Assembly: GCA_900660155.1 (NCBI GenBank)
Contig: CABFPE010000032.1
Coordinates: 126,802 to 184,410, forward strand
Direction of reading: 5' to 3'
DNA from: Hofstenia miamia
Taxonomy: Eukaryota > Xenacoelomorpha > Acoela > Hofsteniidae
Length of the DNA stretch: 57,609 nt
Below the pieces are notes generated by a model. The model was not told the origin of the DNA. It saw only the letters and a list, made by a program, of their open reading frames with translations, and did not search any database. Numbering within the stretch: position 1 is the first letter of the stretch; each line of letters opens with the position of its first letter. Positions 11,076 to 23,058 of this stretch are shown piece by piece. Made by a program: the position numbers and the translations under genes.

Positions 11076-14040
11076 TCAAGTACGGGTTGTTGAGTAATCA
11101 TTGTTGTAGAATTTGTATCCTAGCCATGATTGTCCTGAGATATACTTTTGCTTAAGATAAATTTTAATTTGTTTCTTAAAAGCTCTTAGTTTTTCAATAT
11201 TCTTTATCTCTTTAGGTAATGAATTCCATGTTCTGATAGCGGTATTAATAAATGATTCTTTCAAGACTTTTTTTCTGTACTTAATGCAGGAAAAATGTTT
11301 TGATCTGGAGTTTTGTTTATGAATAAAACCAGGCATTGAAATCGTATTATAAGGTGGTAAGTTCTTGATGAGTTTAAAAAATGTCAACATAGTATTCAAA
11401 ATGACAAGCTGTCTTGGAAAAAGGATTGATTTGGAAATGTAGTCCTTAGTTCTGGCGGAATTTTTCTTTGAGACATTAAGTGCCCATTTTAATTGCACAT
11501 CAAGTTTCTTGAAAAAAGCATCTTTTATATCAGTGAATAATATATTTGCATAATTTAGATGACTCATTATAAATGCATGAAAAAATTGAATTATTGCACA
11601 AGCTGGTAATTGCATTACTATCATTGACATGTTTCTTATACCAATGGCTAATTTTCGAACTATTGCATTAATGTGAGATTCAAAATTTAGCTTAGAATCA
11701 AAAATTACTCCTAGGTACTTGAAATTATCTACAGTCGGGATGCTAATATTATTGACATTAAGGGTTAAGGCTGAAACATCGTGAGTATATTTAGTGGGCT
11801 GTAAAATACAAAATTCAGTTTTATCTTCATTTATAAGCAACCTGTGCATCCTGAAATACGTACATAATTTGTTACAATTTAATGCTATCGATTCAATTGC
11901 CATGTGCATGGATTTATTATCGCTGAATATGCATGTATCATCGGCGTATTGAATTAAATTACAATCAGTTGTCATATGCATATCGTTTACGTATATACTG
12001 AAAAGAAGGGGACCAAGAATTGTTCCTTGAGGAACACCATTATTAACAGGTAGCCAATCTGAAAAAACATCGCTAATCTTTACTCTCTGATATCTATGCT
12101 TCAAATAACTAGTTAACAAATTTCTGCTATTATAAGAAAATCCCATATGTGATAATTTTTCTATAAGTATGCTATGATTAATAGAATCGAAAGCTTTAGA
12201 AAGGTCTAAGCAAGCAATAGCAACGAATTTATTTGCATCAAGTGAAGATCTTCAGTTCTCTGTAGCTTTTAAAAGTGCATCAGAAGTTGAAAAATTTTTT
12301 CGAAATCCAAAATTGATTATTTGACAAAAGATTATATTTATTTAGGTGTTCTGTTATTTGATCGTGCAATAATCTCTCGAATATTTTGCTTATTGGAGAT
12401 GTTATCGAAATTGGCCTATAATTTTTCGCAAGTACAGGATCGTTTTTCTTAAAAATGGGAGTAACATGAGCAGTTTTTAAGTAATCCGGAAAGTAATTAT
12501 TTCGTATGCATTCGTTAAATATATAATTTAAGGGACTAGCAATCGTATGTGCAGTGACTTTAAGTGCCCATGAAGGAATGTTGGAAGGCCCACTTGATTT
12601 GTTGGACTTAAGCTTGTGAATTGCTTTTAATGTTTCTAAACCTGTTGTAAAACGGAAAGAAAATTCGGATTGAAAAAATTTAGGCGAATTATTTTCATAC
12701 TTAACAGTTGGACCATTGTATTTTCCTAGGTTAATAAAAGTCTGATTTAATTCGTTAGAAATTTCATAGGTATCTGTGATGATTTTCCCAGTTTCATTTT
12801 TGATAGAATTAATACAATTTGATTTAGATTTCTTACTATTACTGATATCATGAATAAGTTTCCACTTTGACTTTTGATTTGGCAAACAAGCGTATTCATT
12901 TCTAATGTATTCATTGAACGCCTTGCGATTTGCAATATTGGATAAATTTCTAGCTTTTTTATATGCAACAAAATTTCTAAGAGTTTTGGAAGTTCTAAAT
13001 ATTCTATATTTGATATTTTTTTCCCGAATCAATGTTTTGCAAAATTCATTTATCCATGATTTACTATGCGTAGATGTGTGCGAAATGCTTGTATGATTTG
13101 ATTTAATCATAATTTTCTTTTCTGGACAAAATTTATTTACATAAAATTCAAAAATTTCTAAAAAATGTATCAACATTGTGTTTGCATTTGGGGCAGTATA
13201 CACAGGAAGCCAGTTTTCTGAAGAAATTGCCGATTTAAGATTGTTTATATTTTCAGTACTATTTTCACGGATTTTTATCCACTTTGTGACATTATTCGAA
13301 GACGATTCAGATTTAGAAAACTCAATACATGTAATGCAGTGGTCAGAAAAAGGCCATTCAGATGAGTAAAAACTATATGATGCATTATTTGTTTTGGCGA
13401 GCACAATGAAATCAATTAGCGTGGTACTTGATGATGTGATTCTAGTCGGCAGTGTTGCATTAGCTAATTTTAAATTGAAAGCATTTAATATTAGGTCAAT
13501 TTTGCACTGTTCATTAGTGTTAAAGTAATTTAGGTTCCAGTCTCCAAGTAGCATTAAATCTTTATTTTCAGAACAAGCTAAAGATAATTCCTCTTCTAAT
13601 TGTTGCATAAATAGATTAGCAAATTTCTTGTTTGGACAGTAAGATACATTTAACAACTGTTTTTTAAATTGAGAATTTTTTATTGGATTATTAATTTCTA
13701 CCCATAGACTTTCAAAATTAGATGTTAGATTATTCCCAATATCATTGCGTTGTTTTGGATTAAATGACTTTGGTATTAGAAATAGAACTCCACCATTTTT
13801 TGTTTTACCTAATGGATTGCTGGATAATCTGTCTCTCCTAAATACTGTATATTTTTCGCTGTTAAAAGACCACATACTATCAAGATCGTCAATTTTTAAC
13901 CAAGTTTCCGAAATAGCTAAGATGACATCATTTTTAAAGCTTGAAATTAATTGTTTATATTCAACATTTTTGCTGCTAAGATTTTGAAAGTTCAAATGTA
14001 AGTAGTTAACAGAATTTGTGACTGCATTTAGCTTTTTAAA
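11076..14040 (-). pseudogene. LINE ORF2: endonuclease and reverse transcriptase, broken
   Basis: The N-terminal part (to 12280) has the exonuclease-endonuclease-phosphatase fold: AISETWL, then LLGDWNLNY, then a final WPFSDHC, which supplies the catalytic histidine. The reverse transcriptase follows with NYRPISITSPISKIFERLL. Near 12285-12300 a frameshift moves the reading, and a TGA falls at about 12251-12253, between FRK and LDLSKAFDSI. The frame is then open from 12146 to 11076 with NGVPQGTILGPLLF, the active-site box QYADDT and a C-terminal RTWNSLPKEIK. These enzymes nick the target and copy the element RNA onto it. The catalytic residues of both domains are present, so the copy seems young apart from two lesions. 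Confidence 0.88.
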
Positions 14041-14123
14041 AAAAGATTCGAAAGTTAAAATCGGAACTGGATTTGTTTCAATACCATATACAGTTAATAA
14101 AAGGAAATATATAATAGCAGTTA

Positions 14124-14642
14124 TTAGTTTCTTTTTAATGCTGATAACAATAGCGAAAANTAACTTTGTAGCGTAGCAGAAATATCGTCTATTGTTGCTC
14201 CAGGATAAGAATGTACGGTGACGGTGTGTCCTTTAATGAGGTGCTTTGAACGCAAATGTCGATACATCGATGTTCCTATGATGAGAAAATCTGTGTCTTC
14301 TCTTAGCTTTTTTGGGTGGAATCTCGCTGTGATTTTGGAGTGATTCAGATCTTCAGGCGTTGGATTTTCTGGTGATGACGTTTGTGTTTGTGTGTTGCAG
14401 TTGTTTGGTGTGATTTGCGTTTGTTTATCAATGGTGATTGCATCTTCTTCAGCGTGGCATGTTTCTGAAAGTTTTGATAGAAGTGAATGAAATGTACAGA
14501 GTTCTTCTTTTGACAATGCGTTAAACGGTGCTAATAACTTCGTGCGCGATAATTGTGTTAACGAAGCATCTGCGGATGCTGCGGAGGTAATTGTTTTCAG
14601 CAAAGCGCGCTCATCAGAGCCGACTGCTCGTAACGAAATCAT
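14124..14642 (-). pseudogene. LINE ORF1 with SGNH/GDSL esterase-like domain, interrupted by an N
   Basis: The first 110 residues are of low complexity (Thr, Ser, Asn rich). Then comes a segment like the start of SGNH hydrolases: DFLIIGTSMYRHL followed by SYPGATIDDI. In the family the first block is GDS; here it is GTS, so the nucleophile serine is kept. The single N at 14160 falls inside this domain, and the sequence beyond it shows no further SGNH blocks before ORF2 begins about 100 bases on. The rest of the domain was probably lost at an assembly join. Esterase ORF1 proteins are thought to bind element RNA or lipid; the exact role is unsettled. Confidence 0.65.
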
Positions 14643-14715
14643 TACGCGTTATGAATATTGAAAAATATTTTCTGTTAATGATTGGCATATCTTTGCAATT
14701 GTTCTTTAATGAAAC

Positions 14716-15715
14716 NNNNNNNNNNNNNNNNNNNNNNNNNNNNNNNNNNNNNNNNNNNNNNNNNNNNNNNNNNNNNNNNNNNNNNNNNNNNNNNNNNNNN
14801 NNNNNNNNNNNNNNNNNNNNNNNNNNNNNNNNNNNNNNNNNNNNNNNNNNNNNNNNNNNNNNNNNNNNNNNNNNNNNNNNNNNNNNNNNNNNNNNNNNNN
14901 NNNNNNNNNNNNNNNNNNNNNNNNNNNNNNNNNNNNNNNNNNNNNNNNNNNNNNNNNNNNNNNNNNNNNNNNNNNNNNNNNNNNNNNNNNNNNNNNNNNN
15001 NNNNNNNNNNNNNNNNNNNNNNNNNNNNNNNNNNNNNNNNNNNNNNNNNNNNNNNNNNNNNNNNNNNNNNNNNNNNNNNNNNNNNNNNNNNNNNNNNNNN
15101 NNNNNNNNNNNNNNNNNNNNNNNNNNNNNNNNNNNNNNNNNNNNNNNNNNNNNNNNNNNNNNNNNNNNNNNNNNNNNNNNNNNNNNNNNNNNNNNNNNNN
15201 NNNNNNNNNNNNNNNNNNNNNNNNNNNNNNNNNNNNNNNNNNNNNNNNNNNNNNNNNNNNNNNNNNNNNNNNNNNNNNNNNNNNNNNNNNNNNNNNNNNN
15301 NNNNNNNNNNNNNNNNNNNNNNNNNNNNNNNNNNNNNNNNNNNNNNNNNNNNNNNNNNNNNNNNNNNNNNNNNNNNNNNNNNNNNNNNNNNNNNNNNNNN
15401 NNNNNNNNNNNNNNNNNNNNNNNNNNNNNNNNNNNNNNNNNNNNNNNNNNNNNNNNNNNNNNNNNNNNNNNNNNNNNNNNNNNNNNNNNNNNNNNNNNNN
15501 NNNNNNNNNNNNNNNNNNNNNNNNNNNNNNNNNNNNNNNNNNNNNNNNNNNNNNNNNNNNNNNNNNNNNNNNNNNNNNNNNNNNNNNNNNNNNNNNNNNN
15601 NNNNNNNNNNNNNNNNNNNNNNNNNNNNNNNNNNNNNNNNNNNNNNNNNNNNNNNNNNNNNNNNNNNNNNNNNNNNNNNNNNNNNNNNNNNNNNNNNNNN
15701 NNNNNNNNNNNNNNN
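14716..15715. other. Assembly gap, 1000 N
   Basis: Exactly 1000 unknown bases, a conventional fixed-size scaffold gap, immediately upstream of the LINE 5' end. Any frame that crosses it is meaningless. The right edge restarts in a (TA)n microsatellite (15716-15732), a likely reason for the break. Confidence 0.98.
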
Positions 15716-15732
15716 GTATATATATATATATA

Positions 15733-16420
15733 ATTTCAAGAATTCATTCTCATTTCTGTTAGCCATCTATCGGCGAAATAAGCATTTTTAATTGTTGAAT
15801 GAAAGCTGATAGATTTTTTTTCACTCTTTACTATGAATAGATTTTTCCAATTAGTAATCGTTAAATAATAATTTAATTCTCTTTACAATTTACTACATTT
15901 CATTACAATAAATTTTCTGCAGTAAACACACGGTCCATTCTTGTTAATTTAGTATTAATTCAACTTAGGTGTATTTAGATCAGAATGCCTAACTACTTAC
16001 TTATAAAACGCATGATAAAATGCATCCTAAAGATTTTAGTCTATATTAATAAACAATGAATAATTATCACTATTTGAATGGAGTTTTTGAACAAGTTCAA
16101 TTTTATAAAACCTAATTGTATACGTTTGTTTATACCATATTGTAAGCAATCTTTTAAGCGTTGGTGCATTAAATACATTATATATAATACATTCGCTTAT
16201 AATATCTTTAAGCTCTCTTGAGCTAAAATCTAAGTGACAAGCATACATTATATACTACATACGTATTCACTCCCCTTTTTCTAGGATCAAGCAATTAAAT
16301 TGATTCCAAAGATTTGAATTTCTTGCTAAATTTTCCGAGCATAATTACAAGTGTGCTTGGAAAGATTTTCTTAAAATATTTTCATTGAAAAGCCTGATTC
16401 TCTAGATTGCCATAGCGCTT
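15733..16420. other. No gene recognised
   Basis: AT-rich intergenic sequence; the small minus-strand frame at 16036-16248 has no recognisable domain. Confidence 0.4.
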
Positions 16421-16429
16421 AAAAAATTT

Positions 16430-17440
16430 GACTATTCAAGGCCTTGCAATCCTATTGTAATACAAAAATTACAAAAATATATTATCAAGATAATAGGACT
16501 GAAAAAATTTCCAACATAAATTATCAATGGAAGAATGTTGAAATGTATATAAGACCCAAATCATTACAGCTAACATAAATTAGGGCTGTTAGAGCAGACA
16601 CACTTCTATTCAAATTCAAACATGGAATTTATCACAAGGGGTACATAACATATCAAATTCAATGACACAATTCCTTACAAACAATTTTTTTACGGCATAA
16701 AATCAATAATTAAAATACTTTTTAAATGGAATAAGTTACTCTTTCAAAAAACAATAAACAAACTTTTTATGTTGTTCACCTAATATATCACTAATTAATG
16801 AAATTGAAGCTAATCAAAATGGGGAATCATTTCTTTCTAAATTGAATGAAGCTATTAAACTAATTGGTACCATAGATATCAATTCAATGCGTACTTAATT
16901 AATAAAATGCTATTGTATCCATAGTACTTCCCTTTTGCAGTAATAATAACTTGACACTAATTAATATTAAAATTTCATCTCTAAATGAGCAAAATAATAT
17001 TCTTAATATCAAAATAAATATTTATGCTGTAGCCTTAAACGTTATTAATTTTGAGATATCTTCAGGATAATTTCATGTAATAATAACATGCAATCAGAAT
17101 AGTCATACAGGTAATAGTGTAACATTTATAGTTATATAATGGCCAAACCTCAATTTGTCTATGCATAAAGAGTGGCGCTAAATATGGGTTATGCTGTACT
17201 TTATTCTAGGTTTATAAAACTAGAATTTGCACCTGCATTATTAAAGAAAATTCTGATATTTGATGTATGTACAGGCTGTACAGACCTACATTCCAACATA
17301 ATTTCATACAGAAATTTGTCTACAATATTTTCAAAAATTGCGTGAATATGCTGAAAATATAAACACTTTGCTTCGCACACAAATTTTAAAAGGCTCTATC
17401 TCAAAAAGTCATTATAAACTGAAATTTAAATCATATATAG
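16430..17440 (+). pseudogene. Possible old LINE 3'-coding relic
   Basis: In shifting frames the stretch at 16440-16640 gives fragments such as KIIKIILGLKKF and a later RAVRADTLLFKFKHG. These resemble the post-catalytic part of Jockey/CR1 reverse transcriptases, where a line about the village of neighbours (LQKRxLRxIxG) is usual. The evidence is weak, with many stops, and the boundaries are guesses. Confidence 0.3.
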
Positions 17441-17659
17441 AACAATACTATCACTAATAGAAACTGCAAGCATATTCAGAACATTCAATCTTCTGTGATT
17501 TAATCAACATTATTTCAAAATATTTTCTAATCATTAATCTTTAGAATAGATTTATATTACTTTTGTATTCGAGCAAATGCATTATGAGAAACATTTCAAA
17601 GCTTTTGATTATCGCACAAGAAGTGCGGAGCTTTCTTAGTGAGATTTTGTGATCTTTTC

Positions 17660-17955
17660 TAAGGCTTACAGAATAATTGCCACAAACAATTTCGTCAAAG
17701 AGAAACTCGCCACACTTAACATTTCGCCAAAGAGAATATTTCGCCACAAAGATAATATGTCACAATATTTTATGTACCTAAGCCCTAACCCAAGTCACAA
17801 TTAGAACCTAAGAAAACGCTGTGACGAAATCTCTCATGTGGCAAGTTTTCCTACTGTGGCGAAAATTCAGCGTGGCGAAAATTCCCATGTGGTGAAAAAT
17901 ATTTGTGGCAAATATTCTTTGTGGCAAATTCATTTGTGGCAAGTTTTCTGCAGGC
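17660..17955. repeat. Long imperfect inverted repeat built from GCCACAAA-type units
   Basis: The left arm (about 17660-17765) repeats forms of TTTCGCCACAAAGAGAATA four or five times. After a spacer of about 55 bases the right arm (about 17819-17955) repeats the reverse complement, such as TGTGGCGAAAAT, seven or so times. The two arms can pair into one long hairpin. Short direct repeats within each arm of an inverted repeat are seen in some foldback transposons and MITEs. No coding frame is inside and no target duplication was defined. Confidence 0.7.
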
Positions 17956-19289
17956 GCTTTCCTAACTCTTATTGCGTATCATAGCTCCATAATGATAATT
18001 TACTAAATATCTACTCATTTTATGTAAGTTTTGTTTATATTATTGTTAGCATAAATAATTATGAAATACAAACAAGGAAATGAATTCAAGTGAATTTCAT
18101 CATTTCCAACTTTAAAACCAATATTTCATATATATTTCAAGAAAATCCTCACATTTTGCCAGTGGATGACGTCATTGAAAATAATGATGGCAACACATGT
18201 CTGAACATTGACGATTTATAGTGCTTAACTTTAATATAATAATCGAATCCAGAGTTAAATTTGTTTACCAAATATTGTTCATACAAATTTCATAGAAGAT
18301 CACTCCATCACATGCTGTTAATGGACTTGCCTGGAAGGCACAAAGCGAAAATCTAGTTAAGAACATTAATAGCATGTAAAAGCAAACTTTCGAAATTTGG
18401 GAAGCAGAAGACTTTTGGTAAAAAAAAGCTACTGATAAAGTTTTCTGCGAATTGATGTTATAAACATCAAAAGCCGTGGCTGATTAAATCTTGAATTATG
18501 TTTTGCCACTTTTGGTAATATGAATGATGCATTAAGTTTATATTTGAAAGTTCTTATAAATTTTATTAATCCAAATGAAGAATTCCGGCACGATTTATAC
18601 GAAACATTGTTTGTATTGATAATTAATCAAGATTTTGAAAACCTTCGCAAAATCAGTGTGTTATTTATTTGAATTACGCTGGTAGGGCGTATTTATAGGG
18701 ACCATATATCGAAATTCATTATTTTATAAAAAGTTTTATGAGAATAAAGAACCCAAGATGGAAAAATGCATTTTAACGACGCATTTTTGAAAATTATGAC
18801 AGTTTATGGAGTGACCTCTTACGTAATTGACACTCAACTTGAATACAGTTGATGCCTCTCCATCAGAGACTCTTGGATACGCTCTTGGTTATTTTTGCTT
18901 ATATGAGTTAGGCACAGAGATGAACATGGGCCTACAATTTAGGCAAATTAAGTCTTAGATAAAAATTTGAAGTAATTGTACCACAAATCCTTTTTACTTT
19001 ATCTATGTCAAAAAGGTCCCAAAATTTGGGAGAGGCCAAGGTGTCAAAACTCAGTAATCATTTTCTTGCAAATTAAAATCCTCATAACCTTTTTTAAAAA
19101 CATTTTTTTGAAACAATGTTACATTGTCTGAAATCTATGCTCCCCGAGATTACATTGCAAAAATCAGAACAAGAATACGTTATTTTCCTGCAGGTACAAA
19201 GATTTAGTGCAATAAAAGGAAGTGGTTATTTTGGGCCAGAGGTGGTATTTATTTATTACGTCATAAAACATATCTAGCTACATTTCTAG
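17956..19289. other. No gene recognised
   Basis: AT-rich intergenic sequence. Degraded pieces near 18470-18900 could be old repeat but carry no readable motif. Confidence 0.4.
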
Positions 19290-20490
19290 CTCTTAATTTG
19301 GATTCTTGAAGAAATCGTCACCTGTTATCCAGTTACTAATTTTTTGCCGCGAGCTTTATGGTAACAACGAACAGAACAATCCTTGCGTATGTCAATATTA
19401 CGACGTCATTAAGGCGTTTGATAGAGTCTCCCATAGAATAGTACTAAATAAGCTGAAAAACTTTGGAATCGGTGGTAACCTGCTAAAGCTGTTTCATTCC
19501 TACCTAACTAATAGAACCCAGTCTGTTTCCTTCAATGGATGTTTATCTAGTGGAATACCACAAGGTAGCTGCTTGGGCCTCTCAACTTGCTCATCATGAT
19601 TAACGATCTTTCCTCAATAAAGCTTTATAGTAATGATTATCTTTTTGCCAATGACTTAAAAATTCTTTCGAGTGATCCTAAGACAGTACAGCATGATGCA
19701 AGAATATGAAATAATTGGTGTCTTAATAACAAAATGTCCTTTAATAAAAACAAAATGCAGGTAATCACTTTCGGGAAAATGGAAGCATTTGAAGATGCAT
19801 TTCAAAGTATAGAATTGGATATGACTCAAAATTCATCAGTAAAAGATCTTGGAATTCACGTCTGTAGTAATCTTAGTTGGCATAACCGCATCTCTAACAT
19901 CATTAGACAAGCTTTGACAATGTTTTATAAAATGAAGAATCAATTACCGTATCACATTTTATCTAGCACGCAAAAATAGTTGTACCTCTCTATTATCTGT
20001 TCAAAATTACAGTATGGATCATCTGTCTGGAACTGCAATCTTTCAAACGCATGTAGATTGGAAAGAGTCAAAAATTTGCACCGAATGGATTTCTAGGGAG
20101 GATCAGGATTATATATCACGACTTAAGACTATGAAAATTCTGCCAATCACACTGCAACTGCAATTAAATGATATCCATCTATTAATTGACAAGGAAAACA
20201 TTGTATAAACATAGACAAATACATACAAAGGAACAATAAAAGAGATCTAAGAACAAAGACAAAGAGTTTTTTCAATATTTTAAAAAATAAGAAGATCAAA
20301 ACTAATAATGAATTTTTCAGAAGATCCACACAGCTTTGTAATGGATTGGAAAGTAAGTATGCATGTGACTTATTGCTACTGTCGAAAAAGAATATTTTTA
20401 AGCTATTTTGGGCATTTTTGAGACTGAATTTGACACTCAACGCTGCAAATACATTCAGTGACTTTCCATTTACAGTTTAATAAAGTCTAT
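19290..20490 (+). pseudogene. LINE reverse-transcriptase relic, plus orientation
   Basis: Fragments in order: YDVIKAFDRVSHRIVLNKL, NRTQSVSFNG, SGIPQGSCLG, then LFANDLKI where the family has YADD (the first catalytic aspartate is replaced by asparagine), then NKMSFNKNKMQVITF, VKDLGIHVCSNLSW and further on LQYGSSVWN. A stop and shifts separate them. This arrangement is a Jockey/CR1-like element distinct from the 10.9-kb family. It ends with AATAAAGTC followed by (ATT)n, so the microsatellite may be its own 3' tail. The restriction-endonuclease LINE begins directly after that array. Confidence 0.75.
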
Positions 20491-20492
20491 TA

Positions 20493-20515
20493 TTATTATT
20501 ATTATTATTATTGCA
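20493..20515. repeat. (ATT)n microsatellite at the LINE 3' junction
   Basis: About eight ATT units between the end of the plus-strand LINE relic and the 3' end of the minus-strand restriction-endonuclease LINE. It may be the tail of either element and is the apparent insertion site. Confidence 0.9.
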
Positions 20516-20529
20516 TCTCACAGCTTCAT

Positions 20530-20978
20530 GCTGGTATCCCTCTCAGCTCGGGGAACTCACCAGTTCCCAGGGAGTCTGAGAGCTTTCCTCAGGACTCTAG
20601 CTGTTCCTAACAATGCTGCCTTCTGTGCTATCGCTCCTCCCCAATTTGGTACTCCAACTCCTCCAAGTATCTTTTATGCTTCTTACTTACTGCTCCTAGT
20701 GCTTCTACTACATTCTTCAATTTCCACAGCCTTTCTATTTCCTCTGCCAATTCTCTGTACTTGTCTATCTTCTCTTTCTCCTTGCTTTCTACATTCCTGT
20801 CCTTTGGTACTGCTATGTCTATTACTGTTCACAATCTTTTCCCTTTGTCTACTATTACTATGTCTCGCCTCCGTACTTCTATCACCTTGATTGTCTGTAT
20901 GTTGAAGTCCAGCAGTATCTTAACCTTCTCATTTTCTATGACACCATGTGGCTTGTGCTCATACCACTCGTCTCCTGC
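20530..20978 (-). pseudogene. Restriction-like endonuclease domain, out of frame
   Basis: This stretch matches the C-terminal endonuclease of copy 2 (56200-55703) in DNA but is split over two frames after the deletion near 20990. The copy-2 version shows the PD...D/E-type core. Here the sequence also contains missing codons around 20700-20720 relative to copy 2. The domain nicks target DNA to prime reverse transcription in this LINE class. Confidence 0.65.
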
Positions 20979-22874
20979 TTATAACCCATGCTGCCTGAAC
21001 CTATACTCATTCTGTGCCAACTTCTCACACCCTGCTATCAGATGATCTACTGTCTCCGCCTCTTTCTTACACAGCCTACACTTATCACTTACTTCTACTC
21101 TTCTGTCTATATGNCTCTCTGATTCCATCCTACTCTGGTATATCTTCTTTCCTTCACTCTCAGTTCTTATCTTCTTCAACTCCTTAGTGACCTCTAGTAT
21201 GGACTCCTTAGGTTGCTCTTCTACATATTCCTTTAGCCCTAGTGCTTCTGCTTCTACAGTCTCCTCCACACTTAGCAGCCCTTTCCCTCCCTTATGCCTT
21301 GCCATGTACAGCCTATCTACATCTCCATTGAGGTTGAATGCTCTCTCTGCTGCTAGTATCTTCCTTGTCTCCCTGTCTAATTCCCTCAGTTCATTCTTAT
21401 TCCACCTAACTATTCCTGCCGAATATCTCAACACTGGTATTGCCCACGTATTAATTGCCTTTATGCTGTTCTGCCCATTCAATGCTGACTTCTGTAGTAC
21501 CTTCCTTACTCTCCTCTTGTACTCTTTCCTTAGCCTCATCTTCATTTCCACGTGATCTGTTCTGTCCTTCTCTATTACTCCTAAGTACTTGTACCCCTCC
21601 TTGACTTCCTCAATCTTATCCCCACTGCTTGTCCTCAAGCCCTCCCCATCCACACACTTGCCTCTAGTCATTGTCACTGCTGCACACTTTCCTAATCCAA
21701 ACTCCAACCCTGAATCTCTGCTTGCCTTCTCCAATGTCTCCACTTGCTTCTGCAACATCTTCCTTGAACTAGCATACATCTTCAGGTCGTCCATGTACCA
21801 CAGGTGACTTACTTCTCTACCATTCTTCTCCATCTTATACCCTATGCCTGTCTCCTTTAACTTTTCTGTGATAGGGATTAAGCTAACTACAAACAGTAGT
21901 GGTGCTAAGCTGTCTCCCTGGAATATGCCTCGCCTAAACCTCAACCTATGCCCATCTATCTCAGTCTGCCACTTTCCCATCTCTCTCTCTAGAAACTCAA
22001 CCCATTTCTGCGAAACTCCATTAGCCTCTAACGTCTTCAATACCCACTTATGTGATATGCTGTCATATGCCTTCCTGTAGTCTATCCATGCCATTGCCAA
22101 GTTTGTCTTCCTTCTTCTACAATTCTCCACCACTGCCTGGTCTATCAACAACTGATCTTTGCATCCTCTCGTCTTTGTCCTACATCCCTTCTGCTCCTCT
22201 GGTATCAACCTATTCTGTTCTAAGTAACATGCCAGCCTACTTGAGATCACTGAAGTTAGCAATTTCCACGTTGTTGGCAGACATGTTATTGGTCTGAAGT
22301 TGCTTGCCTCACTACCTTTCTTTGGGTCCTTCTGTATCAGAAATGTCCTTCCCACTACCATCCACTCTGGACACCCACTCACCACACACTCCTCCAATGC
22401 TACTGCTAGTCTCTCATGAACACTTGTGAACTTCTTCAGCCAATACCCATGTACCTCATCTCTGCCTGGCGCCTTCCAGTTCTTCATCTTCTTTAGAGCC
22501 TCCTTCAGCCTTACAGTTGTGATTACTTCTTCTTGCCTGACTTCTTTCTGCATCTGTACACTCTCTATCTCTGGTCCCGCACTTCCCCATATATTCTCCC
22601 AGAACCTTACTGCGTCTTCACCTGCTTTAGCTGTAGCCTTTCCTCCTGCATCTAGTTCTTTGTAGAATCTTCCTTCTTGGGTCTCAAACTTCATATTGTC
22701 TCTTGCCTGCTTTGCCCTTGCCCTATACTTTCTCAGTTTCTCAGCTTCTGCAACTAATCTCTGCTTAAGCTCTTCTCTTGCAGTTTCTATAGTCTTCCCC
22801 TTACCTACCCTGCACCTGTCCTGCACTGCCTTACTTGTCCTGATCTTCCCTATTTGCTGCCTAATCTTTGCCAC
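20979..22874 (-). pseudogene. RLE LINE main frame: reverse transcriptase and CCHC knuckle
   Basis: The frame (631 codons) runs from KIRQQIGKIRTSKAVQD through a basic linker to the reverse transcriptase. Blocks in order are WKAPGRDEVHGYWLKK, NFRPITCLPTTWKLLTS, GCRTKTRGCKDQLLID, AWIDYRKAYDSISH (motif A aspartate), IFQGDSLAPLLFV, and LWYMDDLKMYA as the active-site box. The unknown residue marks the join at 21114. Then CRLCKKEAETVDHLIAGC gives a CX2CX8HX4C knuckle. The frame ends early because about 45 bases present in the second copy are missing, which throws the endonuclease out of frame. Catalytic residues of the reverse transcriptase are intact. Confidence 0.85.
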
Positions 22875-22876
22875 TT

Positions 22877-22898
22877 TATATTATTATTATTATTATTC
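22877..22898. repeat. (ATT)n inside the LINE coding region
   Basis: About seven ATT units directly between codons for GDRKPA and KIRQQIGK on the minus strand, where the family protein should be continuous. The array brings a stop (TGA just before it in the reading direction). It is either an expansion in place or the junction of two element pieces. Confidence 0.8.
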
Positions 22899-23058
22899 AT
22901 GCTGGCTTTCTGTCTCCCTTATCTTCTTGTTGCCTTTTCTTCTTCATTTCCATGCCTACATTCTTCAGCACTTCCCATGCGCCTGCATACACTAAGCTAT
23001 TTACTTCTGTGACACTCCTAGCATCTATCCTCTCCAACACTTTATTGACCTTTGCTGT

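Larger units (their letters stand above)
10905..14645 (-). mobile_element. Jockey/CR1-type LINE, nearly full length, two ORFs
   Basis: In the minus direction the order is ORF1 (14642-14124), ORF2 (about 14040-11076), then a 3' untranslated region with a hairpin and a tail of ATCTTATCT repeats near 10910. It has no LTRs. ORF2 carries an apurinic-type endonuclease and a reverse transcriptase, as in the Jockey/CR1/L2 superfamily, and an esterase-like ORF1 is known in part of that group. A frameshift and an in-frame stop in ORF2 and an assembly join in ORF1 mean this copy is not intact as written. Fragments of the same family lie at 6050-6545 and 6560-6990; more distant relatives are at 24.25-25.13 and 33.97-35.2 kb. 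Confidence 0.85.

Noticed and set aside
14591..15791. Long frames of 360-380 codons on both strands
   Set aside because: They consist almost entirely of unknown residues from the 1000-N gap.
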